NCBI RefSeq assembly: GCF_002154695.1
Contig: NZ_MTAV01000089.1
Location: forward strand, 1-64,000
Length of the DNA stretch: 64,000 bases
From: Nostoc sp. T09
Lineage (GTDB): Bacteria > Cyanobacteriota > Cyanobacteriia > Cyanobacteriales > Nostocaceae
Direction: 5' to 3'
This document shows positions 45,618 through 54,526 of the stretch, piece after piece; positions within the stretch are counted from its first letter, which is position 1, and the number at the start of each line of letters is the position of its first letter. The notes beneath the pieces are model-generated. The model ran no database searches. It was not told where the DNA came from and saw only the letters and a program-made list of their open reading frames with translations. Both the position numbers and the translations under genes were made by a program.

Positions 45618-47011
45618 TGTGGGTAAGTACCAATCTCCTCACTAGTCTTGCTTTGACTATCCCATCGGGAATCAATTAGCCACATGCCAGCACTGACTTT
45701 GGCTTCTATTAAGGGTAAGTCGAGTCCTTGTTGCAAACCCATGACTAACAAAGTCAGGATATCTACCAGTTTAGGGTCAAAGCGGGTTGATTGTTGTAGT
45801 CTGCACTCATCCAAAGCTTGAGTAAAAATTTCTTCCCGACTTATTGGAGATGATTTTTTCTGATTTACTCGCCACTGAAAATCTGCGGCTAAGGCCAAAA
45901 TTCTGGACTCTAAAGGAATTTCATCTCCTGCTAAACCTGCTGGTTCTCCTGTACCGTTCCACCACTCGGTTTGATGAGTAATAATTTGAGCAACTGCTCG
46001 CAACCTTGGCATGGTTCGCAGTACTTGTGCTCCCCTGACTAAGGGACAGCTTAAGGGAGAACTGGGAGCATCTGCTTGGTAACGGGTAGAAGTACCAGGT
46101 ATGAGTACGCTTTCTGCTTTCTGTAGGGGATCTATGCGGTGCAGCAAGGCGGCAAGGCGCAATCTTTTAATCTGCCATGCAGGGAGATTTAACAGCTGCC
46201 CCATCGTTTCTGCTAAGGCTACGACTTCTGCTGCTGCCATTGGGTTGTTAATATCCGCCAGATCCATTAACTGCGCCATCCGCAAGAATGCCTGGATTTC
46301 GTTGGAAATTAGGTTGCGGTCTAGTACTTGTTGACGCAGTGCTGTGGGAAGAGATAAATTGTCCTGGCCAGTCTGGAGGTAATCTACCACAAGGGAGACA
46401 ACTGCACTCAAGTCTTCTGGTGTAACAAGACTAGGCTGAATCGAATCTTTATGGGCGGTCAGCTGGTTCGCTAGTTCTGGATTGTATGGTCTAATATGGG
46501 CGATCGCTAATTCTGCTGTTTCTCGAACTAACTCTGGCTCAAATGTCCATAAGCCATAAAATTTACGCTCTAAGTCTGATCCAGGTATTCCGGCGCTGCC
46601 ATAATCAGCTTCTGATAATTCTTGACAAATCACCATTGCTGTGTAATTGGATGAGAGAATAATTAAATGCCACTCCTGAGCCACTGGGTCGCCTGGATCT
46701 AAAGCTACTAAGTCTACATTGGGTAGTAAGCTTGTAGGATGTTCGGCAAAGCCAGCATCAGCGGCAGCCATAATTACAATCTCATCGCTGTGCTGGGCGA
46801 TGTCTGCATATCGTTCTGCTTCTTGGAGATACCATTTACCCTGTTGGAAGGCAGTGATCACTAAGGGTTTACTATCGTCTTTGAGAATGTGGTCTTCCAA
46901 GGCATGACACAAGGCAACTAGGGTATTTTTGTAGTACACCCCGAATCGAACTGGTCTAGCACTATGGCGATGAATACTTTCTAACTGTTGGAGTATAGAG
47001 CCTTCTAACAT
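45614..47011 (-). CDS. DICT-domain protein with degenerate HD-GYP-like region
   Basis: A 465-residue protein. The first 175 residues match the DICT sensory domain found with cyclic-di-GMP and two-component proteins in cyanobacteria (ARPVRFGVYYKNTLVALCHALED near 18). A helical linker follows, then an HD-GYP-like region from about 225. The usual His-Asp of the metal site is LLHRID here (His291-Arg292), and the GYP loop reads HQTEWWNGTGEPAGLAGDEIPL from 346, with Glu-Pro in place of Tyr-Pro. It is therefore probably a sensor or a reduced phosphodiesterase rather than a full enzyme, which is inference. It overlaps the pentapeptide gene by 4 bases. Confidence 0.82.
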   Translation of the reverse strand: MLEGSILQQLESIHRHSARPVRFGVYYKNTLVALCHALEDHILKDDSKPLVITAFQQGKWYLQEAERYADIAQHSDEIVIMAAADAGFAEHPTSLLPNVDLVALDPGDPVAQEWHLIILSSNYTAMVICQELSEADYGSAGIPGSDLERKFYGLWTFEPELVRETAELAIAHIRPYNPELANQLTAHKDSIQPSLVTPEDLSAVVSLVVDYLQTGQDNLSLPTALRQQVLDRNLISNEIQAFLRMAQLMDLADINNPMAAAEVVALAETMGQLLNLPAWQIKRLRLAALLHRIDPLQKAESVLIPGTSTRYQADAPSSPLSCPLVRGAQVLRTMPRLRAVAQIITHQTEWWNGTGEPAGLAGDEIPLESRILALAADFQWRVNQKKSSPISREEIFTQALDECRLQQSTRFDPKLVDILTLLVMGLQQGLDLPLIEAKVSAGMWLIDSRWDSQSKTSEEIGTYPQ

Positions 47012-47588
47012 GGGATTTAATTAAATGCACCGCAGAAGCGGAGGAGAAGATGAAGAATCTTAAATCTGTGTCTATAACTCTTTTAAGTTTACTTTTTGAG
47101 GTACGAATTACGCTACAGACCACAAGTACTGATATTTATTAATTAGTGTATCAATTTGCCGGAATGGGGAAAGAAAAACTGTATTCACCGCAATTGGCAA
47201 AATTTGCCTCTTGAGCAAAGGAGGTTTTCGTGAAATCGCGTCAAAAGCTTAAGTCGTTATTTTACTTGGGTTACGAGAACAATTTAATTGCTCAACATCC
47301 GAATCAGCCCTTGATAACCGAAAGTAAGCGATCGCTATTCAGCCAGATTATATGGAAGAGTAGTATCCCCATCTGGACTACACAAAATTAAACTCGGATG
47401 CGGTAGAGTGTGATGATCATTATTTTGAGCAAGCGATCGCAATTGCTCTTGAGAACTGTGATAAGTGATTTGAGCGATCGCGCAAGTTTACTAAGGGTGA
47501 GGGTGTTTCTGAGAAACTTTGCTTAAATTTAGGTTCGTTTTTACCTATCTTCACAGGAGTAAGCAAGAAGCTTACCCCATATGAGTTA
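47012..47588. other. Intergenic region with HIP1 sites and possible gene remnants
   Basis: It contains at least three GCGATCGC/GCGATCG sites within 250 bases and one small reading frame with a strong ribosome-binding site (listed separately). A second stretch in another frame, ending ECDDHYFEQAIAIALENCDK at about 47409-47468, also looks protein-like. It lacks a start and is cut by a stop upstream. These may be fragments of one decayed gene. Confidence 0.4.
47230..47391 (+). CDS. Possible small ORF with a strong ribosome-binding site
   Basis: A GTG-started frame of 53 codons beginning MKSRQKLKSLFYLGYEN. It is preceded at five bases by AAGGAGG (47218-47224), one of the best Shine-Dalgarno matches in the window. 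The product is basic and polar with no recognisable domain. The frame ends at a TAA, after which a protein-like stretch continues in a different frame. It is therefore either a genuine small protein or the intact start of a frameshifted gene. Confidence 0.35.
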   Translation: MKSRQKLKSLFYLGYENNLIAQHPNQPLITESKRSLFSQIIWKSSIPIWTTQN

Positions 47589-49178
47589 TCAAACACCTAG
47601 CAGCTGTTTCTCGTTTTTCTCCATTGGTGCAGAAAGTGCTTCTTCTAAATCAGCACATCCTAATTTCTCTTCTAATATTTTCATGACTTCACGGCCAAAG
47701 TCATTGGGGTTCTGTTGCCAAGCTTGCAAGCAAACTTCCCCAAAAAATGAACCCAAAGGTTCGGGGTTCCAGAGAAGTTTTTTGGCTGTCCACGGCATCA
47801 AGCTCATGGGATTGTACCCTGGTTTGAGGATGCCTTGTTTGAAGGCATATTCTTCTAAGTGGGTATGGGGTTGTAGTCCAATAAAAAATATGGCAGGTTC
47901 GACTTTATCTGCGCCAAATATCCGTTCTAGTTCGCGGTGGTAGGCGATGGTTTGGCGTATAGTTTCGGGACGTTCGTCAATTACGTTAAAGGAATAATTG
48001 ACGGAAACTAAGTCATTGAAACCAGCTGCTTTTAAATCACGACAGTTTTGCAAGACGTTTCGTAGGTTATACCCCATCCGCATTTTCCGCACAAGTTCCT
48101 GAGAACCACTGGTAATACCGATTTCAAAGTAGTTCATCCCGGTTTTTGCCATCAAATCGCATAACTGGGGTGTCAGGTTGTCGGCTCTGATGTATGCTGC
48201 CCAGTGGATGTCTGTCATGCCGGAATCAACGATTTTTTGTAAAAGTTCTACTGCATCGTCAATAAATTTCCTAGCGGGGATGAATTGAGCATCGGTAAAC
48301 CAGAAATTGCGAATGCCGCGATCGTACAATTGACGCATCTCAGCGACAACTTCATCTGCTGGGTTAATGCGTACTTGTTTGCCTTCAACCACAGTGTAAA
48401 CACAATAACAGCAGTTATGAGGACATCCGCGTTTAGTTTGAACGCCAATGTAGAAGTCTTGCCCTTGCAGATAGTAGTTAAATTCTGGCCAGATGGTTTC
48501 AATATAGTCGTACTTACAGGCAGCTTTTTCTAAGGGAGTGGGTTGTTCGTGAATTAACCGTTGTCGTGGTTGAGTCTCTCCAACTACATAGCAGCGTTCA
48601 TCGCGAAACTCTTTGCCACTTAAAAATTTTTCTAACAGGGTTTCTCCTTCACCTACAGAGATAATTGTCCCTTGAGGTAAGCTTTTACCCAACTGTTCGT
48701 AAAATACACTAACTGCACCCCCACCTACAACTGCACGGGCAGCTTTTTCATACTTTTGGGCGCGCTTCAAACCGCGTTTAATTAATCCTAGATTACGCCA
48801 TAATTCCACGTAGTAAGCAATAAAAATTCGCAAACCACCTAAGGCTCCACGTAATTTTACTAGCGGATTCTTCGCATAGTAAAATTCAAAAGCGTTTTGT
48901 AAAGGGTTTCCGCCTCGACCACCAACGGGGGCATATATTTGGATATCTCGCCAAGAAAATACCAGTAGTGTTGGTTTAAATTCATCTATACAGTGTTCTA
49001 AAGCCTGGGCATAATCTAGAGGTGGTACACAGCCCAAATCAAAGATGCGTTGTTCGATATGAGGAAACTGTTTGTGTACGTGATCGCTTAGGTAGACAAC
49101 CCCAATAGGAAAGATGGGGTTACAGGGAAGGCGAACGTAAAGAATTCGATTTTCCATTGTGCTTGCTTTAACTGCCAT
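47589..49178 (-). CDS. B12-binding-type radical SAM protein (cyanobacterial high-light acclimation family)
   Basis: A 529-residue radical SAM enzyme. The N-terminal half (about residues 10-200) resembles a cobalamin-binding domain with conserved SWRDIQIYAPVGGRGGNP. The cluster motif TKRGCPHNCCYC follows, with Cys252, Cys256 and Cys259. I recognise it as the cyanobacterial family that databases annotate as a photosystem II high-light acclimation radical SAM protein, but the reaction is unknown to me. The second Met (MENRILYVRLPCN, start at 49157) is the more likely start, because homologues I recall begin there. It is followed by a 600-base gap to the DICT gene on the same strand. Confidence 0.8.
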   Translation of the reverse strand: MAVKASTMENRILYVRLPCNPIFPIGVVYLSDHVHKQFPHIEQRIFDLGCVPPLDYAQALEHCIDEFKPTLLVFSWRDIQIYAPVGGRGGNPLQNAFEFYYAKNPLVKLRGALGGLRIFIAYYVELWRNLGLIKRGLKRAQKYEKAARAVVGGGAVSVFYEQLGKSLPQGTIISVGEGETLLEKFLSGKEFRDERCYVVGETQPRQRLIHEQPTPLEKAACKYDYIETIWPEFNYYLQGQDFYIGVQTKRGCPHNCCYCVYTVVEGKQVRINPADEVVAEMRQLYDRGIRNFWFTDAQFIPARKFIDDAVELLQKIVDSGMTDIHWAAYIRADNLTPQLCDLMAKTGMNYFEIGITSGSQELVRKMRMGYNLRNVLQNCRDLKAAGFNDLVSVNYSFNVIDERPETIRQTIAYHRELERIFGADKVEPAIFFIGLQPHTHLEEYAFKQGILKPGYNPMSLMPWTAKKLLWNPEPLGSFFGEVCLQAWQQNPNDFGREVMKILEEKLGCADLEEALSAPMEKNEKQLLGV

Positions 49179-49284
49179 CTTGCCGTTCTTCTGAGGAAAG
49201 AAAGTGAAATAAACAGTCAGTGTTTAACTGTATGTATTGATTTTGGTTGCTCTCCTTGATCGCGCTTGTCATTTAAGCTCAGTC

Positions 49285-49476
49285 TCAAGTAAAGTCAACC
49301 TCCTCGTAGTAACCCCTGGACATAGCTAAAATTGCTTTGCCTACCATAGGTATGGCAGCCATCAGAGCGGTTTTATGAAGATATTTTTCATATAGCTTTA
49401 CCATAACATTGAGCTTATTCATTAAGCGATGATTCTCATCTGTTACTCCTTTGAACAGATAAGACAAAAACCTCAC
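49285..49476 (-). CDS. Possible small protein, 63 residues
   Basis: A GTG-started frame with plausible protein character: a charged N-terminal helix, VMVKLYEKYLHKTALMAAIPMVGKAIL in the middle, and an acidic end GYYEEVDFT. No good ribosome-binding site is seen and I know no family. It lies upstream of the radical SAM gene on the same strand, about 100 bases away, and could be its leader gene. It may equally be a chance frame. Confidence 0.35.
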   Translation of the reverse strand: MRFLSYLFKGVTDENHRLMNKLNVMVKLYEKYLHKTALMAAIPMVGKAILAMSRGYYEEVDFT

Positions 49477-49767
49477 TTCTACTGTAAAGAATGGCTGAGG
49501 GGATCATCGCCATCCCATACCCTTAATTATTTTGATTCAGGAAGTTGCAAGATGTTTATCAAAAAATCAACATAAAAAATTTCCTATATAGTGTATAATT
49601 ATGTAAAAAGCATATATATTTACAAAAATTTTATATTGGATACCTATCTTTAGATAGAAATAATGCAGAAATGCGCAGTTGGTAGTCGGAGTTACAGCTT
49701 GTGGGATCGCCCAATGTTACTTTTGCTGGTGTAATGTAAAATTGTGGCGTAAAGCTCCTCAGCAGTT

Positions 49768-50163
49768 ATGGCTCAAATACTAGATCCTCTACCACCTGAG
49801 CAATCGGGGAAAATTCTCTGCTGCTACATGAATGCCACGAGCAAAATCCAGGTTGCCCGCATCACCAATATTTCTAATTGGTACTTTGAAAGGGTTGTCT
49901 TTCCTGGACAGCGCCTCGTGTTTGAAGCCCCTCAAGAAGCTCAAATGGAGATTCATACGGGGATGATGGCGAGTGCAATTTTATCGGATACAATTCCGTG
50001 CGTTCGTCTTGCAATCAACGAGCCTGGTACTTACGAGTTGGGTAGCAACTCAGAAGTAGCAATAGACTCCATTAATAAAAAACCAATGGTGCAGCCAATT
50101 AATACAAAAACTGAAGATACAACAAAACCTTTAACAATAGCTGGTTTAGCATCCGTTGATTAG
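49768..50163 (+). CDS. DUF1830 domain protein
   Basis: A 131-residue protein with the DUF1830 core GKILCCYMNATSKIQVARITN, then WYFERVVFPGQRLVFEAP and IHTGMMASAILSDTIPC. The family is small and essentially cyanobacterial, and has no assigned function. The C-terminal 35 residues are polar and low-complexity, rich in Asn, Ile, Lys and Thr. It is soluble and predicted cytoplasmic. A T-rich stretch about 40 bases after the stop (ACCCTTTTTGTTG) follows a GTTGCTGAATTCAGCAAC palindrome (about 50188-50205) and may be its terminator. Confidence 0.85.
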   Translation: MAQILDPLPPEQSGKILCCYMNATSKIQVARITNISNWYFERVVFPGQRLVFEAPQEAQMEIHTGMMASAILSDTIPCVRLAINEPGTYELGSNSEVAIDSINKKPMVQPINTKTEDTTKPLTIAGLASVD

Positions 50164-50187
50164 AAAAAATTTTTCTCAAAATGAAAG

Positions 50188-50215
50188 GTTGCTGAATTCA
50201 GCAACCCTTTTTGTT
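50188..50215 (+). terminator. Palindromic terminator after the DUF1830 gene
   Basis: GTTGCTGAATTCAGCAAC is a perfect palindrome followed directly by CCTTTTTG. The stem is nine base pairs with a minimal loop, so the hairpin loses the central pairs. The position, about 25 bases after the stop, suits a terminator. Confidence 0.65.
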
Positions 50216-50300
50216 GATTAGTTTAAGTTGTTATTTGTCCTCTGTGCTTCGATCACCCCTTAATTTTCCCTAGTGCCCTCTGTGCTCTACAATCATTGAT

Positions 50301-50762
50301 ATGAATTTGCCTTCTTTTCTTTGGTTGTGGAAAATAGCTGCTTGGTCGATGGGGTTATCCATACTGGCATATCTAATGTTAGCGACCACCGGCTTTTGGA
50401 TGTTTAAAGCCAGAACTTCGCAACATGCTCCTAGTTTCCCCTTGTTGAATAGAGGACATGGCGGGATGCGATCGCTCCACTATACGATTGGCATCAGCAT
50501 GGTCAGTTTAGTGCTCCTACTACTGGCAATTGGTATTATTGGCACGTTGGGCCATTTTGGTTCCTTGGGACAATCGTCACACTTGGTTGCTGGACTAGTA
50601 GTAGTAGTGTTAGTGTTGCTCTCTGCTATCAGTGCTACGCAAATTAGTGCTAACCGACCTTGGGCTAGAGCTTTACATCTCGGTATCAATATTATTTTGT
50701 TTATGGGCTTTGCTTGGGTATCACTCACTGGTTGGAGTGTAGTGCAAAAGTATTTGCCTTAA
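50301..50762 (+). CDS. DUF4079 membrane protein
   Basis: A 153-residue protein with four to five hydrophobic helices: about residues 10-33, 60-85, 90-112 and 121-145. Histidines in LHYTIGI, LGHFG, SSHLVAG and LHLGINI are spaced as in small cytochrome-b561-like membrane proteins, although haem binding is not shown. DUF4079 proteins are typical of cyanobacteria and of unknown role. It is preceded by a repeat-like CCTCTGTGCT stretch and followed after 146 bases by another small membrane-protein gene. Confidence 0.8.
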   Translation: MNLPSFLWLWKIAAWSMGLSILAYLMLATTGFWMFKARTSQHAPSFPLLNRGHGGMRSLHYTIGISMVSLVLLLLAIGIIGTLGHFGSLGQSSHLVAGLVVVVLVLLSAISATQISANRPWARALHLGINIILFMGFAWVSLTGWSVVQKYLP

Positions 50763-50908
50763 TTTTCTTTGGGGTACTCTTGGCTATGCGATCGCCAATT
50801 TTATCAACAGCAGAGTTAGGAAGCCTTCTTGACAGATTAGCATCAATGACTGAATGCTCCCCAGTTCCTAGTTAAGATCAACTTAAACTAAAGGATCGTG
50901 ATTGAGCC

Positions 50909-51463
50909 GTGACAGCAAACTTAGTTAATACCTCAGCTTCTGTTTTTCGCCTCTCGCCGTTGATTCGGATAACGCTGTTGAGTTTATATTTAGCACTCAC
51001 AGTCCCATTACCTTTTTTGGCTCAAGTAACAGATGCAGCCATACCACCAGCATTATTGTGGTTAGGAATTAGCATCGGTTTAGTCGCTTTGTATGCGGTG
51101 TTGACTGAACGAGTTATTTTAAATGACCAGGGAATTCAGGTGACTTACCCTGCTTGGGTACCGCGTTTTTTTCGTAAAGGTTGGTCTTTGGACTGGTCTG
51201 AGGTGAAAGAGTTAAAACCTCGCACTACTGGTCAAGGAGGTATAGTATATTATTTCCTCAGTCAGGAAGGAAAAGCTTATTTATTGCCGATGCGTGTAGT
51301 TGGATTTGCTCAACTAGTAAGGCAAGTACAGGCAAAGACAGGTATTGATACTACAGATGTTCGCCCTTTAGCACAGCCTTGGATGTATCTGATTTTGCTA
51401 GGTTGCACGTTATTGTTACTATTGATAGATGGTTGGACGATCTCAACGGCCTTGTATCAGTGA
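50909..51463 (+). CDS. Small membrane protein with PH-like middle domain, unknown function
   Basis: A 184-residue protein starting with GTG. Two hydrophobic helices lie at about residues 17-39 and 45-66. A soluble beta-rich stretch (VILNDQGIQVTYPAWVPRF, then WSLDWSEVKELKPRT) resembles bacterial PH-like domains, and a C-terminal helix covers about 158-178. Conserved relatives exist in cyanobacteria as far as I recall, without a role. It is only 16 bases before the ABC ATPase frame, so the two are probably co-transcribed. Confidence 0.7.
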   Translation: MTANLVNTSASVFRLSPLIRITLLSLYLALTVPLPFLAQVTDAAIPPALLWLGISIGLVALYAVLTERVILNDQGIQVTYPAWVPRFFRKGWSLDWSEVKELKPRTTGQGGIVYYFLSQEGKAYLLPMRVVGFAQLVRQVQAKTGIDTTDVRPLAQPWMYLILLGCTLLLLLIDGWTISTALYQ

Positions 51464-51479
51464 ACAATAAATCTAATAC

Positions 51480-52301
51480 TTGCTCATTTGCATAAAGTTA
51501 AGTAAATCAAAGTTGAACTTGGATAATGTCACCCCGAAAGCCATACTCCGGCTAGAGCAAATCAATCTGTTTACGAAGCTCAAAACCCAAATTTCTGGGA
51601 ACCACAAAGGTTACCCAATATTGCAGGATATTGCTTTTGAGGTATTCCCAGCCGAACGCATTGCCATTATCGGTCCAGCAGGCGCGGGGAAAACAGCGTT
51701 ATTTAAGCTGATCAACCGATTGATTGAACCTAGCAGTGGCAAAATATTTCTAGAGCATCAGGAATATCGCCAAATTCCTGTAGTCCAGTTGCGTCAGGTA
51801 GTGACACTGGTATTGCAAGAGTCTAAGCTTTTGGGGATGACAGTTGAGCAAGCTTTGGCTTATCCACTGGTTTTGCGTGGGTTACCCAAACAGACAATTC
51901 AGCAGCGAGTTAGTCATTGGATAGAACAACTGCATATCCCCAGTGATTGGTTAGGACGTACTGAAGTGCAACTTTCGGCTGGACAGCGACAGCTAGTAGC
52001 GATCGCACGTGCTTTAGTCATCCAACCAAAAATTTTACTATTAGACGAGCCTACCTCTGCCTTAGATGCTGGTACAGCTACCCATCTAATGGAAGTCTTA
52101 ACTCAACTGGCTCCCACCTATCACACCACGATTTTGATGGTAAATCACCAGCTAGAGCTAGCACAGTTATTTTGTACGCGACTGTTGCACCTAGAGCAAG
52201 GTCGGTTGTTGGCAGATCAAACAGCCTCTGAGATAGACTGGTTTAACTTACGAGCAAGCTTAACGCGCGCAGAAGCTCAAGCCTCTGAGGAGTGGGGCTA
52301 A
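51480..52301 (+). CDS. ABC transporter ATP-binding protein
   Basis: A single nucleotide-binding domain. Walker A is GPAGAGKTA (residues 65-73), the Q-loop is LVLQES, and the signature is a variant LSAGQRQ. Walker B is KILLLDEPTSALD, and the switch His is in VNHQ. All catalytic residues are present. No permease gene is adjacent, so the partner must be elsewhere; YbbL/FetA-like and PstB-like ATPases are possible relatives. The start is uncertain: TTG at 51480 gives 273 residues, and TTG at 51513 starts closer to the first conserved residues. It probably shares a transcript with the preceding membrane-protein gene. Confidence 0.88.
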   Translation: MLICIKLSKSKLNLDNVTPKAILRLEQINLFTKLKTQISGNHKGYPILQDIAFEVFPAERIAIIGPAGAGKTALFKLINRLIEPSSGKIFLEHQEYRQIPVVQLRQVVTLVLQESKLLGMTVEQALAYPLVLRGLPKQTIQQRVSHWIEQLHIPSDWLGRTEVQLSAGQRQLVAIARALVIQPKILLLDEPTSALDAGTATHLMEVLTQLAPTYHTTILMVNHQLELAQLFCTRLLHLEQGRLLADQTASEIDWFNLRASLTRAEAQASEEWG

Positions 52302-52312
52302 TCGCTACGCTC

Positions 52313-52363
52313 CAATTAAAAATTCAAAATGCAAACACTAGATTCTTCTTTTGAATTTTTAAT
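52313..52363. terminator. Bidirectional terminator between the ABC ATPase and response regulator genes
   Basis: Perfect 16-bp arms, AATTAAAAATTCAAAA (52313-52328) and TTTTGAATTTTTAATT (52348-52363), enclose a 19-base loop between convergent genes. It is AT-only apart from one GC pair per arm, and resembles a repeated element common in Nostoc intergenic DNA. Confidence 0.75.
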
Positions 52364-52383
52364 TATAAATTGATTTATTTACG

Positions 52384-53154
52384 CTATACCCGTTGCGTAC
52401 TGAGAGTTGAGCGTTGATTGCTAAATCTTTCTTTAGCTAACTTTGTTGGTGATTGAGGAATATTGGAATTCAAAATTTCCATGTTAAATCTGTATCCCAC
52501 ATTACGGATAGTTTGAATTAAACTAGGTTGCCTAGGATCGAGTTCAACTTTTTTCCGCAACGATAAAACATGAGTATCAATAGTGCGTGGATTATCAATA
52601 GCGTCAGGCCAAGCTCGTCGTAGCAATTCTGACCTAGACAGAGGTACTCCTCCAGCTTGAGCCAAAACGTATAATAAACTAAATTCCTGAGGCGTTAAGT
52701 CAATAAACTCCCCTTGAAATCTCACTCGACGCTGTACTAAATCAATTTGCAGGGCACCATAATCTAAATAAGCTGGTGCAACAGGTGTCCGGTTGCGACG
52801 AATTAGTGCTTCTACCCTTGCTAAAAACTCTTGCATCCCAAAAGGTTTGCTCAAGTAGTCATCTGCTCCCGCCTTTAAACCTGCGACAATATCAGCTTCA
52901 TTAGTACGAGCGGAAAGCATAAGAATTAAAGGCTGTTGCTGACGATGCAACCAACGACAAAACTCAATGCCATCACCATCAGGTAAATCAGCATCAAGAA
53001 TTACCAGTGTTGGTTGCTGGCTCAAAAACACTTCCCTTGCTTGATATATGCTAGCTGCTTGGTGTACCCGGTATTCCAACTGTTGTAAGTGCCAACCTAG
53101 CAACGACCTCAGATGAGGATTGCCCTCAACGATTTCAATACAAACCGAACCCAC
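52384..53154 (-). CDS. OmpR-family response regulator with altered receiver pocket
   Basis: A 256-residue regulator. The receiver domain (residues about 1-122) has the phospho-acceptor Asp54 in LVILDADLPDGDG, the Ser of LMLSART and the Lys of LSKPFG. A winged-helix DNA-binding domain (about 130-230) with RRVRFQGEFIDLTPQEFSLL and TIDTHVLSLRKKVE follows. The usual acidic pair of the pocket reads Glu10-Gly11 (IVEGN), so one Mg-binding acid is missing. No histidine kinase is adjacent. Some 20 residues after the DNA-binding domain look unstructured. It is probably an orphan regulator; the target genes are unknown. Confidence 0.88.
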   Translation of the reverse strand: MGSVCIEIVEGNPHLRSLLGWHLQQLEYRVHQAASIYQAREVFLSQQPTLVILDADLPDGDGIEFCRWLHRQQQPLILMLSARTNEADIVAGLKAGADDYLSKPFGMQEFLARVEALIRRNRTPVAPAYLDYGALQIDLVQRRVRFQGEFIDLTPQEFSLLYVLAQAGGVPLSRSELLRRAWPDAIDNPRTIDTHVLSLRKKVELDPRQPSLIQTIRNVGYRFNMEILNSNIPQSPTKLAKERFSNQRSTLSTQRV

Positions 53155-53708
53155 GGTGGCAAGACCCCTTAGCGTTGATGACTTTCAAAGTAACAAGCCC
53201 ATGCCCAAGGTTTTGTAGCCTTTGTTACTCCAATTACTATTAGCTTTACATTTCCTGATAGCAATATTGGCTAGAAGTTTAACTTATGCTTTGCCCCAAG
53301 CCGATTAGTAATATTCTTAAATTTTTGTTAGACTTATTGAAATTAGTTCTGCTTAAACATCCTAGCGTCTACAAACGGGTAATGTACCAAAAGACTATTA
53401 CCAAAAAAGCTCATTATTACCAAAGCTATATTCCAGCTTTATGGTAAAAGCCGATTGCATCTTGCAGAAGTTCTTTTTGCCATACCCCAGGAAAGCTGGG
53501 ATGTTGACGGACGAAATTATAAAAATAGCTTACCAAATAATCTTATTCCATGCTTTCTGGAATAGGATCAAAATACTTTGTAGCTGCTGGAGGGTAATGC
53601 CCAAAATAGAGATATTGATTTTGACTCAATGCCGAGGGGAAAGTGACACTTCACATTTCCGCGTGAATCATTTACAATTCTCATTCCAAAGAGATTAATT
53701 CAGCAGTT
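53155..53708. other. Divergent intergenic region, about 550 bases
   Basis: Holds the upstream regions of the response regulator and the DUF6761 gene. A frame of 85 codons starting near 53441 has unlikely composition and I do not accept it. No terminator, operator or RNA gene is recognisable. Confidence 0.45.
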
Positions 53709-53963
53709 ATGCTCCAAGACACACAAACCATCCGCTATTACCAAAGAATTACCGACGCCTTCGTCGAGTTATGGAATCGCGGTTATCGTATGGACGATAT
53801 GCGGATGTATTTGGATGGATATTTAGCCGCGCTGCGACACGGGAACGCCATTGAGCCTTATCTGATTCATCGTCTAGAAGAGGAAGCCAGCCGCTACTTG
53901 TACGATGCATCAAATTTTGCGATGACGCAACCAGAACCAGAACCACAACACGATTACTATTAA
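53709..53963 (+). CDS. DUF6761 family small protein
   Basis: An 84-residue, mostly helical soluble protein with the characteristic IRYYQRITDAFVELWNRGYR and MYLDGYLAALRHGNAIEPYLIHRLEEEA blocks, and an acidic Pro/Glu-rich tail. I recognise it as the cyanobacterial DUF6761 family of unknown function. It stands alone behind a 550-base intergenic region and is followed by a strong terminator. Confidence 0.82.
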   Translation: MLQDTQTIRYYQRITDAFVELWNRGYRMDDMRMYLDGYLAALRHGNAIEPYLIHRLEEEASRYLYDASNFAMTQPEPEPQHDYY

Positions 53964-54088
53964 CCAATTTCCCTTCTGGGATCATGGTTAGTAACCGCTA
54001 ATCAACGCAGATAATTATAACATATTATTTGCATTGATCAAGAGGTAGAGTGGTGTGAAATTTTGGAGATATTTCTTTGATAAAAACT

Positions 54089-54136
54089 ATCCTCTCAGTG
54101 ATGTTTTGGTTTTTCTGATGCACTGAGGGGATTTTT
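54089..54136 (+). terminator. Rho-independent terminator after the DUF6761 gene
   Basis: ATCCTCTCAGTG (54089-54100) pairs with CACTGAGGGGAT (54121-54132), one T-G wobble included, and TTTT follows. It lies about 125 bases after the stop codon. Confidence 0.8.
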
Positions 54137-54526
54137 AGCTTTGCAGCCTCTACATTATTTCAGCGTCTTCAGTGATTCCCAATTGCGTGCAATCAACTTG
54201 GTAAGGCAAAGGGTAATAGGCTAGCACTGCTGCGTAAAAGTCAAAATACTTTGATGCGATTACTTTATATTACTATTGGGCTTTCAGGTTGCATCAAATC
54301 ATCAGTAGAGGAGTTTTGGTGAAGCTAGAAGGAACTCTATTTCTAATAATTGTCTTGATCGGGGCCAGGCATAGCGTGATGCCTGCCATACGAGAAGAAA
54401 AAATGCCATGAAATAAAAACTTCTAACTTAGCTGCATAAAATTTTGATCAACCTCCGATAGATTTATGTAGCTTTGAGGTAGGAACATTTTATGGGGGAG
54501 TCATAGAATTAACTTTTGAGCAAGCA
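54137..54526. other. Upstream region of the NB-ARC gene
   Basis: About 390 bases without a gene. A GC-rich palindromic patch, CAGGCATAGCGTGATGCCTG (about 54367-54386), could form a hairpin. Nothing else stands out. Confidence 0.4.

Noticed and set aside
45156-45645. Rightward frames opposite the pentapeptide-repeat gene
   Set aside because: They are antisense shadows of a regular A(D/N)LxX repeat, which by itself keeps opposite frames open.
53441-53698. 85-codon frame before the DUF6761 gene
   Set aside because: It has no ribosome-binding site, poor composition, and no similarity to anything I know. It is probably chance.
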